Assembly: GCA_947166275.1 (NCBI GenBank)
Contig: CAMVDP010000016.1
Location: 1-48,091, forward strand
Origin: an uncultured Clostridia bacterium
GTDB taxonomy: Bacteria; Bacillota; Clostridia; Oscillospirales; Ruminococcaceae
Direction of reading: 5' to 3'
DNA: 48,091 bases
Made by a program: the position numbers and the translations under genes. The notes below the pieces were generated by a model. The model was not told the origin of the DNA. It saw only the letters and a program-made list of their open reading frames with translations, and ran no database searches. Shown here piece by piece: positions 45,790 to 48,091 of this stretch; the first letter of the stretch is position 1, and every line of letters starts with the position of its first letter.

Positions 45790-48091
45790 ATGAAGATTAA
45801 CAAGATCCTTGCAGCAGGCGTTGCTGCAACACTCGCTGTTACTTCTCTCTCCGCTGTTGTATGCGCTGAGAAGGAAACAAGATCCTACGATCTCTACTAC
45901 ACAACCGGTACATCAAAGAATACAGTAACTGTTAAGGCTGATGTAAACCGCGAGATCGCAGACAAACTTAACCAGGTTGACGTACAGACTGTTATTTTCA
46001 AAGACCTTCAGAAGAACATAGGTCTTCTCACAAACAAGAAGGGTGATATCAACTGGTATCAGACAATCACAGGTGTTGAGCTCACAGTTTCCGGTTTCAC
46101 AGGTAACCAGAGCGTAACAAAGACATTCAAGCTCGCTAACACATATCCGTCATGGGATGGCGACTACTACAAGGATGGCACATGGTACATCGTAGTTCTC
46201 GACAAGAAGACTCCTATTTACCACGATGGCGAATTCGCTTCGTTCTACTTCGACAGAATCACAGATATGACCCTCACAGCTACTGTTGAAGGTAAGACCA
46301 CAGTAGAGAGCGTTTACAACGAGTGGCTCGACAGCCAGGACAGCGCTAACAAGAGAGCTTTCCAGATCGGCCAGATCGACATCAGAGATGACGTTTCTAT
46401 CGCAAAGTGCGACAAGGATGGCACACTTAACGCAAACGGTAACTACAAGAAGATAGTTACTACTAACGATCTTGATTACACATACGGCACATACGCTACC
46501 AACGAAAATGACCTTCTCAAGATCATCTCCGAGCAGGCTCAGACAGAGGCTATTACGATCGACAACATGTATGCAGCAGGTACTCTGCCGACACTCCAGG
46601 CTACAAGCAAGTATGAGAACATTCCTTCGACAACACAGCTCTTCCAGGCTGAATGGAATGCGACTGCAGGTGCGCAGGCAACTATCCCCGGTGATAAGAC
46701 GGTCGCAAAGGCAGCAGTAGTTACAGTTGCAGGCGATAAGGTCCTCAGAACTGCAAAAGAAGCTACATTTATCATGACTTCAGAAGGCACCAAGAAGCTG
46801 TATAAGATCACAACCGCCGGTGTAACGGGTGCTTTGGCTGTTGCTACGACCTACATTGATGTATGCGTAGACGAAGAGGCAAAAGCTCTTGGCGCAGGCG
46901 TTACAGTAAACGCTTATCCGGCAGCAGCACTTACGACACCTGTATTCTCGAAGTTTGACACAGAAGATTATGATGCTGTTACATTCGACACAGACTTCGG
47001 CAATGCTGTTAAGCTTGGCAAGGATGAATATGTAATCCTTAACCAGGATGGATCATACGTTGCAGGTACAAATAACATAGCTGGTAAAGCTGCTGAAGCT
47101 CCTAATACAAACCCGCCCACTGCAAATACTGTTTCCGTTTCTTATATCGGCGACGCTAACAGCACAGCACACCTCCTCGCTTACGCATTCGCTAAGAACG
47201 GTTGGTGGACATCTCTCAAGCAGTACGGTTATGTAGACTTCGCTCCCGAGGGAACAGCTACATCCAAGGAGAACGCTTGGCTGCCTGTAACATGCGTAAA
47301 GGGCAAGCACAACAGAACAGCTGATGACTACAAGGGCGAAACAACTATCTACAGAGACGATGTATGGGTACTCTCTCAGACAGGTGCTCACGCATCTTGG
47401 GGTCAGACAGGTACAAACGCAGAAGGCTGGACAGCTGACGAATCTACACAGTCCTACAACGAGCAGATGATCAACGGTACAGGTCCTATGGGCTTTGCAG
47501 GTCTTGCTACTCAGGTCGCTGAATTCTTCAACCACAAGACCAACGGTGAGATCACATTCACATTCACATCCGCTGCTGCTTCTACAGCTTCCAGTGCTTG
47601 GAACAGCGGTATCCCGTCCACAGAGGTTGGTCTTATCGGTTCCGGCGCAGGCACGATCACATCCAACTTCGCACTCTTCTTCAACTACAACACCACAAAC
47701 GGTATGATGTATGCTCCTGTTAAGGCAGACATTACAGCTGGTACAGTTACATTCGATATCAGCAAGTACCTTGAGCAGTGCGGCGGCCTCACAATGTCTA
47801 CACTGCACGACATCTACTACGGTCTGAACGTAGGTTACAAGAAGAACGCTTGGACAGCTGCTTGGGGTATGTATGTATCCAAGGTAGACCTCTCTTATGA
47901 CGATGCTGCTGCTGTTGCTGACGCTGCAACAGACGACGCTGGTGCTGCTGCTGCTGATGCTGACGCTGACGTTGACGTTACAGTAGATGATGACGACGAT
48001 GACGATACAGCTGCTGTTGTTGACGACGACGACGATGACGATGACGACGATACAGGCGTGATCGCTGACGACGACGACGATGACGACGATG
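45790..48091 (+). CDS. Large secreted protein with poly-Asp tail, C-terminus cut by window edge
   Basis: At least 767 residues, open to the right edge. Signal peptide MKINKILAAGVAATLAVTSL up to VVCA-E. Two main parts: residues about 25-440, beta-rich with WDGDYYKDGTWYIVVLD-like strands, and about 440-710, a Gly/Trp-rich region (SLKQYGYVDFAPEGT; NAWTAAWGMYVSKVDLSYDD) resembling a carbohydrate-binding or jelly-roll fold, but no family is recognised. It ends in Ala/Asp repeats and poly-Asp tracts. Codon use is strongly biased (Thr mostly ACA, Ala mostly GCT), unlike its neighbours, which suggests very high expression, as for a main surface protein. No Shine-Dalgarno is visible before ATG 45790 or the in-frame ATG 45766, so the start is uncertain. 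Confidence 0.8.
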   Translation, partial: MKINKILAAGVAATLAVTSLSAVVCAEKETRSYDLYYTTGTSKNTVTVKADVNREIADKLNQVDVQTVIFKDLQKNIGLLTNKKGDINWYQTITGVELTVSGFTGNQSVTKTFKLANTYPSWDGDYYKDGTWYIVVLDKKTPIYHDGEFASFYFDRITDMTLTATVEGKTTVESVYNEWLDSQDSANKRAFQIGQIDIRDDVSIAKCDKDGTLNANGNYKKIVTTNDLDYTYGTYATNENDLLKIISEQAQTEAITIDNMYAAGTLPTLQATSKYENIPSTTQLFQAEWNATAGAQATIPGDKTVAKAAVVTVAGDKVLRTAKEATFIMTSEGTKKLYKITTAGVTGALAVATTYIDVCVDEEAKALGAGVTVNAYPAAALTTPVFSKFDTEDYDAVTFDTDFGNAVKLGKDEYVILNQDGSYVAGTNNIAGKAAEAPNTNPPTANTVSVSYIGDANSTAHLLAYAFAKNGWWTSLKQYGYVDFAPEGTATSKENAWLPVTCVKGKHNRTADDYKGETTIYRDDVWVLSQTGAHASWGQTGTNAEGWTADESTQSYNEQMINGTGPMGFAGLATQVAEFFNHKTNGEITFTFTSAAASTASSAWNSGIPSTEVGLIGSGAGTITSNFALFFNYNTTNGMMYAPVKADITAGTVTFDISKYLEQCGGLTMSTLHDIYYGLNVGYKKNAWTAAWGMYVSKVDLSYDDAAAVADAATDDAGAAAADADADVDVTVDDDDDDDTAAVVDDDDDDDDDDTGVIADDDDDDDD
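47940..48091 (+). repeat. Ala/Asp then poly-Asp coding repeat at the right edge
   Basis: GCT/GAY-rich triplets give Ala-Asp repeats, followed by three runs of consecutive GAC/GAT codons separated by short hydrophobic words (TAAVV, TGVIA). The last run reaches the edge of the window. Confidence 0.88.

Overview
The window looks like chromosomal DNA from an anaerobic, motile, spore-forming Firmicute of the class Clostridia, most likely a Ruminococcus-like member of the Oscillospiraceae. The evidence is the gene content: a GH94 cellobiose phosphorylase, class II (Firmicutes-type) GalT, CwlD, a PdaB-like NodB protein, a flagellin lysine methylase, a Clostridium-type flgB-flgC-fliE-fliF-fliG-fliH-fliI-fliJ operon and many AGGAGG-type ribosome binding sites. 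The species assignment is inference. I saw no rRNA, tRNA, CRISPR array or intact insertion sequence.

Layout. 1-9.0 kb: secreted and envelope proteins (an Asp/Gly-Ser rich protein cut by the left edge, a Big2 protein, a YcdB/SLH protein, a zinc-ribbon/LRR protein) around cellobiose phosphorylase and a YegP protein with a structured leader. 9.1-13.7 kb: a sensor HD-GYP phosphodiesterase and a secreted transglutaminase-like protein. 13.4-14.5 kb: an AT-rich patch with an XRE repressor, paired operators and a broken small gene. 14.5-16.7 kb: cwlD-radA. 16.7-25.6 kb: fliB and the flagellar basal-body/export operon on the minus strand, including an unlisted 59-residue gene whose product duplicates the FliG-binding C-terminus of FliF. 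25.7-30.8 kb: a membrane protein, then PilZ, GGDEF, ParA and ComFB-like genes. 31.2-35.0 kb: a 1296-residue protein joining an ECF-sigma-like domain, a long acidic linker, one membrane helix and a beta-propeller-like region. 35.1-38.0 kb: NodB-fold protein, EamA-like transporter, MBL hydrolase. 38.2-41.1 kb: galT-malQ. 41.2-42.4 kb: a small protein and an XRE/YbjQ pair. 42.6-45.6 kb: an NfeD/SPFH-like/flotillin operon. 45.8 kb to the end: a large secreted protein with poly-Asp tracts, cut by the right edge.

How it fits together. Cyclic-di-GMP is a recurring theme: a likely synthase (GGDEF), a likely hydrolase (HD-GYP), a receptor (PilZ) and a possible second receptor (ComFB-like) lie within about 22 kb and surround the flagellar operon, suggesting coupled control of motility and surface state. 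Sugar genes (GH94, GalT, MalQ) feed glucose-1-phosphate and hexoses into glycolysis or glycogen. The most unusual items are the free FliF-tail protein, the membrane-anchored sigma-like/propeller protein, the ParA (AT-hook-like tail)/ComFB pair and several structured leaders.
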